DNA of 51,956 nt from a virus: positions 1 through 51,956 of the IMG/VR virus record IMGVR_UViG_3300025759_012783. The stretch is one strand, 5' to 3'. Of the stretch, positions 1 through 7,075 are shown piece after piece (position 1 is the stretch's first letter; each line of letters begins with the position of its first letter). The position numbers were made by a program, and so were the translations under genes. The notes under the pieces were generated by a model. That model searched no databases, was not told the DNA's origin, and saw only the letters and a program-made list of their open reading frames with translations.

Positions 1-306
1 GTCCAGCATCACCTTTGTGAATTCTATCTTGTCGTCATCCGCCAGTTCGTTGATCTCGTTTGTTGGCACGTTGACGCCGTCTATCCTGTTCAATATGTTC
101 CTGATTTCTACCATTGATTCCGCTATTGGTGAGTTGCCCATCTTCATCTGTGTTGGATCCTTCGTGAATTGTGTTGTCTTGGCCAGACCCCTGCTACCAG
201 CACTGGCCGGACTCTGTACCTGTCTGCCCGCGTCCACCGTGCCACTGTTGCTCATTGACACCTTGTCGTCTATGTACTTGCCGTAGTTGTAGGGTATCGT
301 GCTCAT
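1..306 (-). CDS. Unknown late protein, 3' end outside the window
   Basis: An open frame runs from an ATG at 306 to the left edge without a stop, giving 102 visible residues. The protein starts MSTIPYNYGKYIDD and is polar, with no signal peptide or membrane segment. A Ser/Gly/Gln-rich stretch (about residues 18-45) is followed by a helical part (SMVEIRNILNRIDG). A late promoter octamer ends 6 bases before the ATG, inside the last codons of the upstream gene, so it is most likely a late, possibly virion, protein. I do not recognise the family. Confidence 0.75.
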   Translation of the reverse strand, partial: MSTIPYNYGKYIDDKVSMSNSGTVDAGRQVQSPASAGSRGLAKTTQFTKDPTQMKMGNSPIAESMVEIRNILNRIDGVNVPTNEINELADDDKIEFTKVMLD

Positions 307-312
307 TTAGTG

Positions 313-320
313 TATTTATT
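313..320 (-). promoter_or_regulatory. Late promoter octamer
   Basis: AATAAATA on the minus strand, 6 bases before the ATG at 306. It matches the T4 late consensus TATAAATA at 7 of 8 positions and leaves a leader of about 1 base. Confidence 0.7.
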
Positions 321-957
321 TCCACAGCACCATCTTGAAACGTTCTTTGTCGATGCCAAAGAAGCGTGTCTTCCACTCGCTTTGCTCGAAGAATCCCAGT
401 CCATGCCATTCCTCCTTGCGCGTCAGCATCACACGGGCGCGATCTGGCCAGTCCTGGTTCAGCAGGAACTCCTCCATCTTTATCTTCTTGGCCTGGATCT
501 CGTCATGCTCGAACCCATCATACTCCCAGTGTAGCAGTTCGAACACGTTGCCATCCCTGTCAGCGTAGTCTATGCTGAAGTCCAGTCCCCACTTGGGTCG
601 CATAGCGATCAGTTTGTGGAACTGTGGCCTGTAGCCCGCCCACGTGGTCAGTTGTTGTAGCGCCTCTCCCGAGTAGCCCTTCCTCTCGAACATCACAGCA
701 TGGTTGATGTGTGCGCCGTGTTCCGGCGAGTCGTCCTCGAACCAGGTCTGCCTCAAGGTGATGTGTTCACTATTACGATGTCGTGTGGTATTCGCGCCAT
801 TGGCCACAGCATATAGTTGTTCCAACTTGGTGAGGTCATAGCCGTTCTGGTCAAAGAACTCCACCGTCTCCTTGGGTGGACACGCGAACACACTCTTTAT
901 GCGCTCACACCAATGGGGATTGGGGTCGAATTGATTGTCTGTGACGTGCAGTCTCAT
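316..957 (-). CDS. Conserved phage-type hypothetical protein, 213 aa
   Basis: Soluble protein with no membrane segment or signal peptide, rich in Trp, Phe and charged residues, starting MRLHVTDNQFDPNPHW. The C-terminal third (DWPDRARVMLTRKEEWHGLG, then a stretch ending MVLWK) looks like a compact conserved domain. Two Cys (about residues 18 and 26) lie in the N-terminal region. The ATG at 957 follows a late octamer by 5 bases with no Shine-Dalgarno, so its expression is predicted late and leaderless. I cannot assign a function. Confidence 0.8.
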   Translation of the reverse strand: MRLHVTDNQFDPNPHWCERIKSVFACPPKETVEFFDQNGYDLTKLEQLYAVANGANTTRHRNSEHITLRQTWFEDDSPEHGAHINHAVMFERKGYSGEALQQLTTWAGYRPQFHKLIAMRPKWGLDFSIDYADRDGNVFELLHWEYDGFEHDEIQAKKIKMEEFLLNQDWPDRARVMLTRKEEWHGLGFFEQSEWKTRFFGIDKERFKMVLWK

Positions 958-962
958 ACACG

Positions 963-970
963 TATTTAAA
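963..970 (-). promoter_or_regulatory. Late promoter octamer
   Basis: TTTAAATA on the minus strand ending 5 bases before the ATG at 957. With the usual T4 late spacing the predicted start of transcription is the A of the ATG. Confidence 0.6.
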
Positions 971-982
971 AAGTTTGGGTGA

Positions 983-1825
983 TTATTTCTGTGGGTCTAG
1001 ATCGTTCGTGAACTTGTCTTCTGTGGGCAGTTCAACGTCCTCGCCCATGTCCTCGTCATCGAACTCTGGGTCCAGCATCGGCACTTCGCCTTCCGCGTCA
1101 TCGTCTGACTTGTCCTCGGCTTCCTTGTCGTCCGCCTTCTCTGGTCTGTGTGGTTCAGATGTGTTCCTGTCCGTCTGCACACCGTCCACCACCTTCTCGT
1201 CGATCTGGTCTTCCTCTGGTGCTTCCGCCTTCTCCGCGTCCGCTATGATCTCTGCGGTGTCTGGCGTCTTGACCAGGATGCTTGATAATTCCTCGTTGTA
1301 CACTGCCTCATTGTCCGAGATTGTGTTGTACAGTTCAACCAACGCTGAATCCTCCGCGTTCTTGATGTACTCTGCAACGTCTTTCGATACTAGTTCTCTG
1401 AATGATTTGGTGTCGTGTGTTTGTTCTTCCTTCTGAGCTGATTTCAGTTCTGCCAACTGTGCTTCTAATTCTGCTATCTTGTCTAGCCTGTTTGACTCTT
1501 CGGTCATTGTCTTCTTGATCGAGGTTGCGATGGAGTCATCAGCGTCTGATTCTAGTATGGCTTTCGTGATCACTGATTCTGATTTTGGTTCTGCGGTGAT
1601 TGATTCCACCAGTTTCTCAGCCTTCTCTGACACTTTGGCTGGCTCAACGTATTCCTTGATGCCCGCTAGTTTGGCTATGTCTGCTAAAGTGATGTCCTTG
1701 TCGTCTAGTACCTTGGGTGCTTTGCCCGCCGCTTCCATCAGTTGAGCCCTCTCCTCTTCTGGGGTGATGTTGCTCATTGCGTTTAAACGTGCTACGAGAT
1801 CTCTGAAACTTGTTTCTGTTGCCAT
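983..1825 (-). CDS. Acidic, coiled-coil late protein, 280 aa
   Basis: N-terminal MATETSFRDLVARLNAM segment, then a helical region with a predicted coiled coil (about residues 115-140, DKIAELEAQLAELKSAQ), then a very acidic low-complexity tail (about residues 205-280, runs of D/E). No membrane segment. The gene follows a perfect TATAAATA octamer 5 bases before its ATG. Acidic helical proteins driven by late promoters in T4-like phages are often head core or scaffold-associated, but nothing in the sequence proves that role here. Confidence 0.8.
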   Translation of the reverse strand: MATETSFRDLVARLNAMSNITPEEERAQLMEAAGKAPKVLDDKDITLADIAKLAGIKEYVEPAKVSEKAEKLVESITAEPKSESVITKAILESDADDSIATSIKKTMTEESNRLDKIAELEAQLAELKSAQKEEQTHDTKSFRELVSKDVAEYIKNAEDSALVELYNTISDNEAVYNEELSSILVKTPDTAEIIADAEKAEAPEEDQIDEKVVDGVQTDRNTSEPHRPEKADDKEAEDKSDDDAEGEVPMLDPEFDDEDMGEDVELPTEDKFTNDLDPQK

Positions 1826-1830
1826 ATGAC

Positions 1831-1838
1831 TATTTATA
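1831..1838 (-). promoter_or_regulatory. Perfect T4-type late promoter TATAAATA
   Basis: An exact TATAAATA on the minus strand, 5 bases before the ATG at 1825. This is the clearest late promoter in the window, and it places the predicted transcription start on the first base of the start codon. Confidence 0.85.
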
Positions 1839-1850
1839 ATTGCGTTGCGA

Positions 1851-3116
1851 TTATTTAATGCGTTGTTCTAGCCTAACTGCCAGTTTTGATTCGAAATTTA
1901 GGCCCTCTGTGGTCATGAATTTGGCGTACTTGTCCTGTAGATCTTTGACATAAGGTAGATCCCTGCCAGAATCCAACCTAACTTTGGCGTCCCTTAGGTC
2001 TTTCTCTATCATTTTTGCCAGATCATCGTTGCCTGATTTCTCTGCCATCTCCAGTGCGGTGTTCATAGCCTTGATTGCTGGCACGGAATTGTTTATGGCA
2101 TCATTGACGGATCCTATGCCCGCCAGCCCTGCCACAATGACTCCCGCCATTGCCAACTTCTTGGCCCATTCTTTTATGCCTTCTTCTAGGTAAGCGTCTT
2201 CGTTGGTTGGTCCCGCGTACATCTTGTCTAGTAAGTTTATGGTCTCATCCGCTGAGCTCAGGAATGCCTGTGCCTTTGGTCTCAGTAACACCATGTCATC
2301 ACCCTTCATTATGCCATCGGCCATCGCCTTGGCGTATTTTAGGTTGGCCAGTGCCCTGCCCACGGCTCTTGGATCTTCATTCACGATGTCCTCTTTCTTC
2401 ATCTCTTTCTCGTCTGGACTGTGTCCAAATGACTTGTGCACCAGTTTGTCTAATTTCTTGTGGAAGGTGTCCACGTCCTTCTTGCTGACATCTTCCCTCA
2501 TCTTCTTGGCTAATTCTTTCTCCACTTCGTTCACTCTCTTCTTCAGTATCCTCATCATGCCTGGTTTGGTGTCCACGTCCTCCGCCCTGCATTTCCTCTC
2601 TAATATCTCGTCCAGGTGTTTCTGTATGATGCCCGCGTGTCTGTGTAATATCTTGCTGTCAATCTCTTCCCTGTATGGGTTCAACTTCTGGTAGTCCTCG
2701 TAGTGGTAAACAGCCTGTAGGTAGTCCGCCGCTAGGTTCAATTTGGTCTGCACCCAGCCCTCCAGGTCATCGCCTTTCTTGATCATGTCCAGTAGTTCTA
2801 TGGCCATCTTGGCGGTCTGGTACAACTGTGATTTGCTCATGTGTCCCTCGCCCGCGTCTTCAGTCATGCCCGCGTCATCGTAGGTGCCTGCCTTCTCGCC
2901 AGCGGTGTAACCGTGTACGCTTTTCACGTAGTTTGACGCCAGGTCAATCTTCTTTGCGACCCATGCCTCCATCTCCTGATCGTCCTTGATCATGTTGTGG
3001 ATCTTGATGGCGTGTGTGCCGATCTTCAACAATTGATTGAGTGCCATTCCGGCCTCGTAGGTGTCGGGCTTGACGTCCGGTTTCTGCATGAGGGTGTGTA
3101 TGTCCTCGAACTTCAT
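1851..3116 (-). CDS. Helical late protein with duplicated ExWVxxK..LA..Y motif, 421 aa
   Basis: Begins MKFEDIHTLMQKP, a weak variant of the M(K/R)xxE(F/I) start of its neighbours. Two copies of a roughly 50-residue helical unit are visible, centred on EAWVAKKIDLASNYVKSV (about residue 50) and EGWVQTKLNLAADYLQAV (about residue 123). A small-residue hydrophobic segment (LAMAGVIVAGLAGIGSV, about residue 325) could insert in a membrane. The stop is one base before the end of the next gene's coding frame, so it is co-transcribed with the gene at 3118-3465. Similar WV..K repeats occur in marine T4-like phage proteins of unknown role. A packaged or tail-associated protein is possible. Confidence 0.8.
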   Translation of the reverse strand: MKFEDIHTLMQKPDVKPDTYEAGMALNQLLKIGTHAIKIHNMIKDDQEMEAWVAKKIDLASNYVKSVHGYTAGEKAGTYDDAGMTEDAGEGHMSKSQLYQTAKMAIELLDMIKKGDDLEGWVQTKLNLAADYLQAVYHYEDYQKLNPYREEIDSKILHRHAGIIQKHLDEILERKCRAEDVDTKPGMMRILKKRVNEVEKELAKKMREDVSKKDVDTFHKKLDKLVHKSFGHSPDEKEMKKEDIVNEDPRAVGRALANLKYAKAMADGIMKGDDMVLLRPKAQAFLSSADETINLLDKMYAGPTNEDAYLEEGIKEWAKKLAMAGVIVAGLAGIGSVNDAINNSVPAIKAMNTALEMAEKSGNDDLAKMIEKDLRDAKVRLDSGRDLPYVKDLQDKYAKFMTTEGLNFESKLAVRLEQRIK

Positions 3117-3117
3117 C

Positions 3118-3465
3118 CTAGTTGAATCCCACGTGTGTTATTTCTGGATGTTGTTTCTTGAATCTTGTGGCTTCTTGGTGCACCGCTTCCACGTTGTCAT
3201 ACTGCACCGTGTCCTTGTTGGCCGCATTGGTGTCTAGGTATTTCTGTGTGGTCTGTAAGAATTCATCTATGGGGTATGGACTGGTGTTCTCGAAGTCCGC
3301 GTCCAAACCGATACTGCTCAATATGGATCTCGCTGTGACGTTGCTGACGTGTCCGATCTCAAATTCCATGTTCTTTGGATACGAGTACGTGCCATCCTTG
3401 GTCTTGAAGTAGCCGTAGAAGTCAGCGCCTTCGTTGATCTCTGATTTGAATTCGTGGAATCTCAT
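3118..3465 (-). CDS. Putative internal head protein, 115 aa (CTS-like N-terminus)
   Basis: Starts MRFHEFKSEINE, matching the M(K/R)xxEF pattern of T4 capsid targeting sequences, with an I-N-E triplet that fits the (I/L)xE site cut by the T4 prohead protease gp21. The remainder is a small mixed alpha/beta protein without known motifs. A late octamer lies 8 bases before the ATG. The next gene begins 2 bases after its stop. Packaging into the capsid is an inference from the N-terminus and from the neighbours with the same pattern. Confidence 0.75.
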   Translation of the reverse strand: MRFHEFKSEINEGADFYGYFKTKDGTYSYPKNMEFEIGHVSNVTARSILSSIGLDADFENTSPYPIDEFLQTTQKYLDTNAANKDTVQYDNVEAVHQEATRFKKQHPEITHVGFN

Positions 3466-3473
3466 AGTGTCAG

Positions 3474-3481
3474 TATTTATG
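3474..3481 (-). promoter_or_regulatory. Late promoter octamer
   Basis: CATAAATA on the minus strand, 8 bases before the ATG at 3465. It overlaps the stop codon of the small Cys-rich gene upstream. Confidence 0.65.
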
Positions 3482-3650
3482 CTTCGCAGGCCTCACATCT
3501 ACACTGCCTACACACCTCTACGGGGTACTCCATGTAGCCGTCAATGGGGTAGTGCTTTTCTGTTCGTGTGCATGTGGTGTCGCAGTGCGAGTCGCAACCG
3601 CAGTTCTTACACATCACGGCCCATTCGTTCTCTAATACTAGCACAGTCAT
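3477..3650 (-). CDS. Small cysteine-rich protein, 57 aa, probable zinc binder
   Basis: A short frame with nine Cys in 57 residues. The N-terminal cluster is CKNCGCDSHCDTTC (Cys14, 17, 19, 23, 27) and the C-terminal cluster CRQCRCEAC (Cys47, 50, 52, 55). The two clusters separated by about 20 residues resemble a small zinc-binding domain. Its ATG overlaps the stop region of the gene at 3650-3913 (shared base), which argues for translational coupling. No known family is recognised; protein-protein or nucleic acid binding are both possible. Confidence 0.75.
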   Translation of the reverse strand: MTVLVLENEWAVMCKNCGCDSHCDTTCTRTEKHYPIDGYMEYPVEVCRQCRCEACEA

Positions 3651-3913
3651 TATCTCTTGACCAGTGGTCCGCCCATGAGGTTCACACCCGGTAATGCGTG
3701 TGCGCCCTTGGCCGTGCCGTCTGGGTTTTTGGGTTGTGTGATCTTGGGCAATCTCGGTGCCCGTGTGCCTGATCTTCCAGGTGTGCCAGTGTATGCTTTT
3801 GTGAATCTATCTTTTCCTATGGCTATGTGCGGTGAAACCACTGTGGCTATGTTGCCTGCTGAAGTGGCTCCTGCTGTGGCCTGCTCTCTGATCAGAATTT
3901 CATTGATCTTCAT
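3650..3913 (-). CDS. Putative internal head protein, 87 aa (CTS-like N-terminus)
   Basis: Begins MKINEILIREQATAG. The first residues fit the capsid-targeting pattern M(K/R)xxE(F/I), and I-R-E at residues 8-10 is a possible gp21-type cleavage site. After it comes a Gly/Ala/Pro/Lys-rich, apparently unstructured basic protein, comparable in character to the small basic internal proteins of T4. A late octamer lies 8 bases before the ATG. Function beyond that is unknown. Confidence 0.75.
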   Translation of the reverse strand: MKINEILIREQATAGATSAGNIATVVSPHIAIGKDRFTKAYTGTPGRSGTRAPRLPKITQPKNPDGTAKGAHALPGVNLMGGPLVKR

Positions 3914-3921
3914 TGTAGTCT

Positions 3922-3929
3922 TATTTATT
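3922..3929 (-). promoter_or_regulatory. Late promoter octamer
   Basis: AATAAATA on the minus strand, 8 bases before the ATG at 3913 and within the last codons of the upstream gene. Confidence 0.7.
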
Positions 3930-4566
3930 TGTAGTACATAACTTGTCTCGGAAAAGCATGGGCGAAATAAAGTCTACCAAAAGGACTGTTCCCAGGATGT
4001 ATGATTCCGTGTTTGCGCGTCAACGGAATTTCCAACTTAAAGTTTCCGGGTCTCTTCATGTAGTAAAATCCAACTCCCCATTCCTTTTTTTCTGAGGTCA
4101 ATATTATTTCTTTCCTGTCAGGTACTTTTGGCCAAAGTTGTGCTCCAAGTGGGTAACCCAGATTTCTGAAACGTTTAAGTTTTGGCCAGTGTTTTCGATC
4201 GAGGACCCATTCTGGCATTATTGCTAATTGGTGCCATCTAATATAAGCGTAGTCCGTCATGAAGCCATTGTTGTAGTTGTTGAAATCATTTTTAATCTCG
4301 ATGCGGATACTTTTACGCAAGTATCTTTCATCTATAGTGTAAAGGAAAATTTTTTCAGGAATTATACATATTTTTGAATAATTTTTTGGACCAATGTGTT
4401 TTATATGATCAGGTGGAGCAGGCAAAGAATTATCATCAATTGCTCTTAAATTTATGTCTTCGGTGAGACGCATTTGGTTAACCAAAACATTGTCTGCATA
4501 AATTTTAATTAAGGCATCCTGCTGATACCTGTGGTATTCAAACTGCATCGCAAATACATAATTCAT
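3925..4566 (-). CDS. AT-rich unknown protein, 213 aa, possible beta-sandwich
   Basis: The codon use is clearly more AT-rich than the flanking genes. The N-terminal half has alternating hydrophobic strands (ALIKIYADNVLVNQMRL, then KSIRIEIKND) and is weakly like the strand pattern of the proteins at 8935-9477 and 47121-47687. The C-terminal half is rich in Trp, Tyr, Arg and Pro. No catalytic motif, signal or membrane segment is visible. The composition suggests recent acquisition. A binding or structural role is a guess only. Confidence 0.75.
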   Translation of the reverse strand: MNYVFAMQFEYHRYQQDALIKIYADNVLVNQMRLTEDINLRAIDDNSLPAPPDHIKHIGPKNYSKICIIPEKIFLYTIDERYLRKSIRIEIKNDFNNYNNGFMTDYAYIRWHQLAIMPEWVLDRKHWPKLKRFRNLGYPLGAQLWPKVPDRKEIILTSEKKEWGVGFYYMKRPGNFKLEIPLTRKHGIIHPGNSPFGRLYFAHAFPRQVMYYK

Positions 4567-4592
4567 GCTTTTAATTTTTAAGGTTGTTTAAA

Positions 4593-5018
4593 TTATTTTT
4601 TCTTGCCAGACTTCATGTTGGCACACCAGTGGTACATCTTGCCTCTCTCGCCTCCGTACTTCTTGGCCTTTGCTCTTAACGAGCTCACTGAGCCTTTACA
4701 ACTCGCACCAGCCCGTTTGACTCTGCCTGGCCTGCTCTTGCCCTTGCGCTTGCCGTCAGCGAAGTTCTCACGGAACTCTTTCCAGTCCAGTTTCAGTTTC
4801 TTGACGTTCATGTACTCCCCACCCTTGGGCACGTCCTTGGTGGCGTTCTGCTTGGTGACTATGCCTACTCCGGCGGCCTCTTCGTTCTCGATCTCGTTAG
4901 CCCTGTTGTTGCCCTTATTTTTGAAGTCAAACCTGTTGTTGGGGCCACGACCCGGCCGGTGGATCAGACCCATTGGGTCTGCGGTGTGTGGCATTATGAT
5001 GAATTCTCTAATCTTCAT
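4593..5018 (-). CDS. Basic protein with CTS-like start and C-terminal Cys module, 141 aa
   Basis: Starts MKIREFIIMPHTADP, again the capsid-targeting-like pattern. The C-terminal half is very basic and ends with two Cys separated by a Lys/Arg/Gly stretch (ASCKGSVSSLRAKAKKYGGE, then MYHWCANMKSGKKK). A comparable Cys-and-Lys tail closes the reductase-like protein at 5611-6303. The ATG overlaps the TGA of the short gene upstream (ATGA), so translation is coupled. DNA or RNA binding inside the head would suit the charge, but this is inferred. Confidence 0.8.
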   Translation of the reverse strand: MKIREFIIMPHTADPMGLIHRPGRGPNNRFDFKNKGNNRANEIENEEAAGVGIVTKQNATKDVPKGGEYMNVKKLKLDWKEFRENFADGKRKGKSRPGRVKRAGASCKGSVSSLRAKAKKYGGERGKMYHWCANMKSGKKK

Positions 5019-5164
5019 TTGACTCTAATTGGATAGGCCATCATGGAATGGTAGCCCATCGTCCTCTTTCCTTTGGCTCTCTTTTGATACTTATTTAGAA
5101 TTTTATTGATGTCTGGATGAATTATCTTGGGATCCTTGGTGTAGACTATCTCTCGGATCTTCAT
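5015..5164 (-). CDS. Short basic protein, 49 aa (MKIREI start)
   Basis: This frame lies between the Dps-like gene and the 141-residue gene and overlaps both by TAATG and ATGA junctions, which is strong evidence that it is translated. The protein starts MKIREIVYTKDPKIIHPDIN and ends with basic residues (YQKRAKGKRTMGYHSMM then AYPIRVK). It shares the N-terminal M-K-I-R-E with its downstream neighbour. Function is unknown. Confidence 0.7.
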   Translation of the reverse strand: MKIREIVYTKDPKIIHPDINKILNKYQKRAKGKRTMGYHSMMAYPIRVK

Positions 5165-5601
5165 TACTTCAGTGTGCTTTTGAGCATCCACTGATGTTTG
5201 TTGTGTGCGTCTATCCTGCCACCTATGAAGTCAGCGAATCCATGTAGCCTGTTGGCCTCCAGCATCTCGAAAAGTTCAGTCAAGATCTCTATGACTTTTG
5301 TGTTTGATTCGATCAGTTTGGAGTACATCTCTTCTGCGTCCACCACCCTAGCCTCTTGTTCTATCTGGCTCAGGTCCATGAAACGGTCGAACACGCCCGG
5401 TGCGTATGTGCCCAATGTCCTGATCTCTTCCGCGAACTTGTCTAGTTCTCCGTAGACCTCTTCATAAACTTTACCAAACAACTCATGGTCCTGTGAGAAG
5501 TGCCTGCCTTCCACGTTCCAGTGGTAGTAGTGTGCCTGCAGGTAGAACAGGTAACTGTCTGCGAATGCCTGTTTGGCTTTTAATTTGATCTCTGGTGTCA
5601 T
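5164..5601 (-). CDS. dps: Dps-like ferritin-fold protein
   Basis: 145 residues, close to the usual Dps length. The Dps signature is visible: a helix with AHYYHWNVEGRHFSQDHELF, where the His and Asp/Glu residues form the iron site shared between subunits, then EVYGELDKFAEEIRTLG. The second half has two more long helices. Dps proteins form dodecamers that oxidise iron with hydrogen peroxide and often bind DNA. No strongly basic N-terminal tail is present (start MTPEIKLKAKQ), so DNA binding is uncertain. The gene has its own late octamer 6 bases before the ATG. It lies next to a reductase-like gene and a superoxide dismutase gene, which suggests a shared oxidative-stress role late in infection or in the virion. 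Confidence 0.88.
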   Translation of the reverse strand: MTPEIKLKAKQAFADSYLFYLQAHYYHWNVEGRHFSQDHELFGKVYEEVYGELDKFAEEIRTLGTYAPGVFDRFMDLSQIEQEARVVDAEEMYSKLIESNTKVIEILTELFEMLEANRLHGFADFIGGRIDAHNKHQWMLKSTLK

Positions 5602-5607
5602 TGTGCT

Positions 5608-5615
5608 TATTTATC
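5608..5615 (-). promoter_or_regulatory. Late promoter octamer before the dps-like gene
   Basis: GATAAATA on the minus strand, 6 bases before the ATG at 5601. It overlaps the stop codon of the upstream reductase-like gene. Confidence 0.7.
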
Positions 5616-6303
5616 GTTTCTTCTTACGGCCCGCGCAGTGTGCCTTCTGGCTGAATCCCTTGGGGTTGGAGCAGTTTATTGACTTTTTGTACTTGGCGCT
5701 CCAGGACTCGTTTATGTCCACTGATCCGTGCCTGGCCTCTCGGCTTGGGTTATTTTTCTGTAGCATGTCCGCCCACACCGTCATGTTGGTAACACAGTTC
5801 TTAACCTGTTCCAGCGTGTCATCGTCCTCCACTATCTCGTCCAGTCCTTGTGCCTTTGACTCTATGTTACATTGTGGAGGTATTGTGAAACCAAAGTTGG
5901 CCGCGGCCGAATACAGCACACCATGTATGTGTTGGAATCCATCACCGCCTCCGGATATCAAACTTCCAAAAACCTTGTTGTACATGGGTTGGTAGTTGTT
6001 GTCCTTGGCCCATGAGTATATGGGATCTAATCTCTCCAGCATGGCCTGTGTGTGGCAACTGTGCTGTCCCCACCATATGGGGGTTGCGAATATCACACCA
6101 TCTGCTTTGAAAATCTTCATCAGTTCAGGTTTCAACTCATCGTCTATGTCAGCCGTCGCACCTTCATAATTTAATTCCCTCAGTGTGATTATTTCACACT
6201 CATGGCCTAGTTTCTGGAATGCCAGTTGCGTCATCTTGCACACAGCGAAAGTGTTTGATTCTGAATCTGGTTTCAGACTGCCATTGAAAATTAAGAACTT
6301 CAT
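5611..6303 (-). CDS. Flavodoxin-fold NAD(P)H-dependent FMN reductase-like protein with Cys tail
   Basis: The N-terminus MKFLIFNGSLKPDSESNTF is a flavodoxin-type phosphate-binding loop after the first strand. FATPIWWGQHS (about residue 72) and GSLISGGGDGFQ (about residue 112) match the loops that hold FMN in the NADPH-dependent FMN reductase/WrbA superfamily. The expected reaction is flavin-dependent reduction of quinones or similar electron acceptors. After about residue 190 there is an added tail ending SINCSNPKGFSQKAHCAGRK, with two Cys, a His and a Lys/Arg cluster, not part of the enzyme fold. The ATG overlaps the TGA of the superoxide dismutase gene (ATGA), so both come from one message. 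Confidence 0.8.
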   Translation of the reverse strand: MKFLIFNGSLKPDSESNTFAVCKMTQLAFQKLGHECEIITLRELNYEGATADIDDELKPELMKIFKADGVIFATPIWWGQHSCHTQAMLERLDPIYSWAKDNNYQPMYNKVFGSLISGGGDGFQHIHGVLYSAAANFGFTIPPQCNIESKAQGLDEIVEDDDTLEQVKNCVTNMTVWADMLQKNNPSREARHGSVDINESWSAKYKKSINCSNPKGFSQKAHCAGRKKKR

Positions 6304-6854
6304 TTAGTGGCCCTCAGTGTTATCACACCGCATGCGAGCCTGTCACCCGCGTTGCCTGTCTTCATACTCTCTTCATCTCTACCTTGTCCCAGGTCATCGC
6401 GGTCTGCGTGGACTACTAGTCCTCGTCCCACGACAGATCTTTCACCAATAAGGTCTACCCTGTTGGCCTCGATTGAGAAACTGGCAGTTCCATTGTCATC
6501 TGCTGTGATGTTGCCGAGATCTCCCACGTGTCCCTGTTCTAGATCACCGTGTGTAGTGTCGTCTGGGTTATAGTGTCCTCCCATTGACTCACAGCCCTTG
6601 CTCATGTCTCCAAACTCGTGTATGTGGAATCCGTGTTCACCTGGCTCCAGCCCTGTTATTGTTCCTTTGATCAGTGTGGGTGTGCTTGGAGCCTGCATCA
6701 ATAATATCCTGCCTTTGACCTTGTCTGAGTGCTCCAGTTCACACTGTGCTATCACAGTGGTCTCGCCCTCTGTGATGCTGTTAATTCTGCTACAACTACA
6801 CTCTTTGGCTCTTGTTCTTTTACAACTGGTTTCTGTGAATTCCTGTGCTCGCAT
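6300..6854 (-). CDS. sodC: Cu/Zn superoxide dismutase with capsid-targeting-like leader
   Basis: All hallmark segments of Cu/Zn superoxide dismutase are present in order: GFHIHEFGD, the Cys and GGHYNP segment, GHVGDLGN, VVHADRDDLGQG, and KTGNAGDRLACGVI. The copper and zinc ligands and the disulphide Cys pair therefore appear intact. The start chosen is the ATG at 6854, because a late octamer lies 8 bases upstream and the protein then begins MRAQEFTETS, the capsid-targeting-like pattern of several neighbours. A longer frame to 6932 would place the promoter inside the gene. About 29 residues precede the domain and end in S-I-T-E before GETTVIAQ, a fitting gp21-type (I/L)xE site. There is no typical Sec signal. 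The enzyme dismutates superoxide; packaging into the head is inferred. Confidence 0.92.
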   Translation of the reverse strand: MRAQEFTETSCKRTRAKECSCSRINSITEGETTVIAQCELEHSDKVKGRILLMQAPSTPTLIKGTITGLEPGEHGFHIHEFGDMSKGCESMGGHYNPDDTTHGDLEQGHVGDLGNITADDNGTASFSIEANRVDLIGERSVVGRGLVVHADRDDLGQGRDEESMKTGNAGDRLACGVITLRATK

Positions 6855-6862
6855 TGTGCGAG

Positions 6863-6870
6863 TATTTATT
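6863..6870 (-). promoter_or_regulatory. Late promoter octamer before the sodC-like gene
   Basis: AATAAATA on the minus strand, 8 bases before the ATG at 6854. It overlaps the 3' end of the upstream gene and decides the start assignment of the superoxide dismutase. Confidence 0.72.
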
Positions 6871-7075
6871 TGCGTTTGGGCATTGGATTCTCGCCCGTCA
6901 GTCTTGGTTGTGCGAACCAAAGTCGGAACCATTCATCCGTGCCTGGTTTTATGTTGTGTTTCCTCTGGTATTGGGCCTTGGCGGTGCCCACGTAAGACAG
7001 GTTCTCGCCCATGGAATCATCCTGTGTGATCTTATCCACGCCCGCCAGTTGTTTTATCCTATCCAGTTCGTCCAT
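6866..7075 (-). CDS. Small conserved-looking phage protein, 69 aa
   Basis: Starts MDELDRIKQLAGV, an N-terminus that recurs in small proteins of T4-like marine phages, and ends with basic residues (MPKRK). The middle contains PGTDEWFRLWFAQPRLTG. No membrane segment. Its ATG overlaps the TAA of the gene upstream (TAATG), so it belongs to the operon running from about 8588 to 6866. Function unknown. Confidence 0.75.
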   Translation of the reverse strand: MDELDRIKQLAGVDKITQDDSMGENLSYVGTAKAQYQRKHNIKPGTDEWFRLWFAQPRLTGENPMPKRK

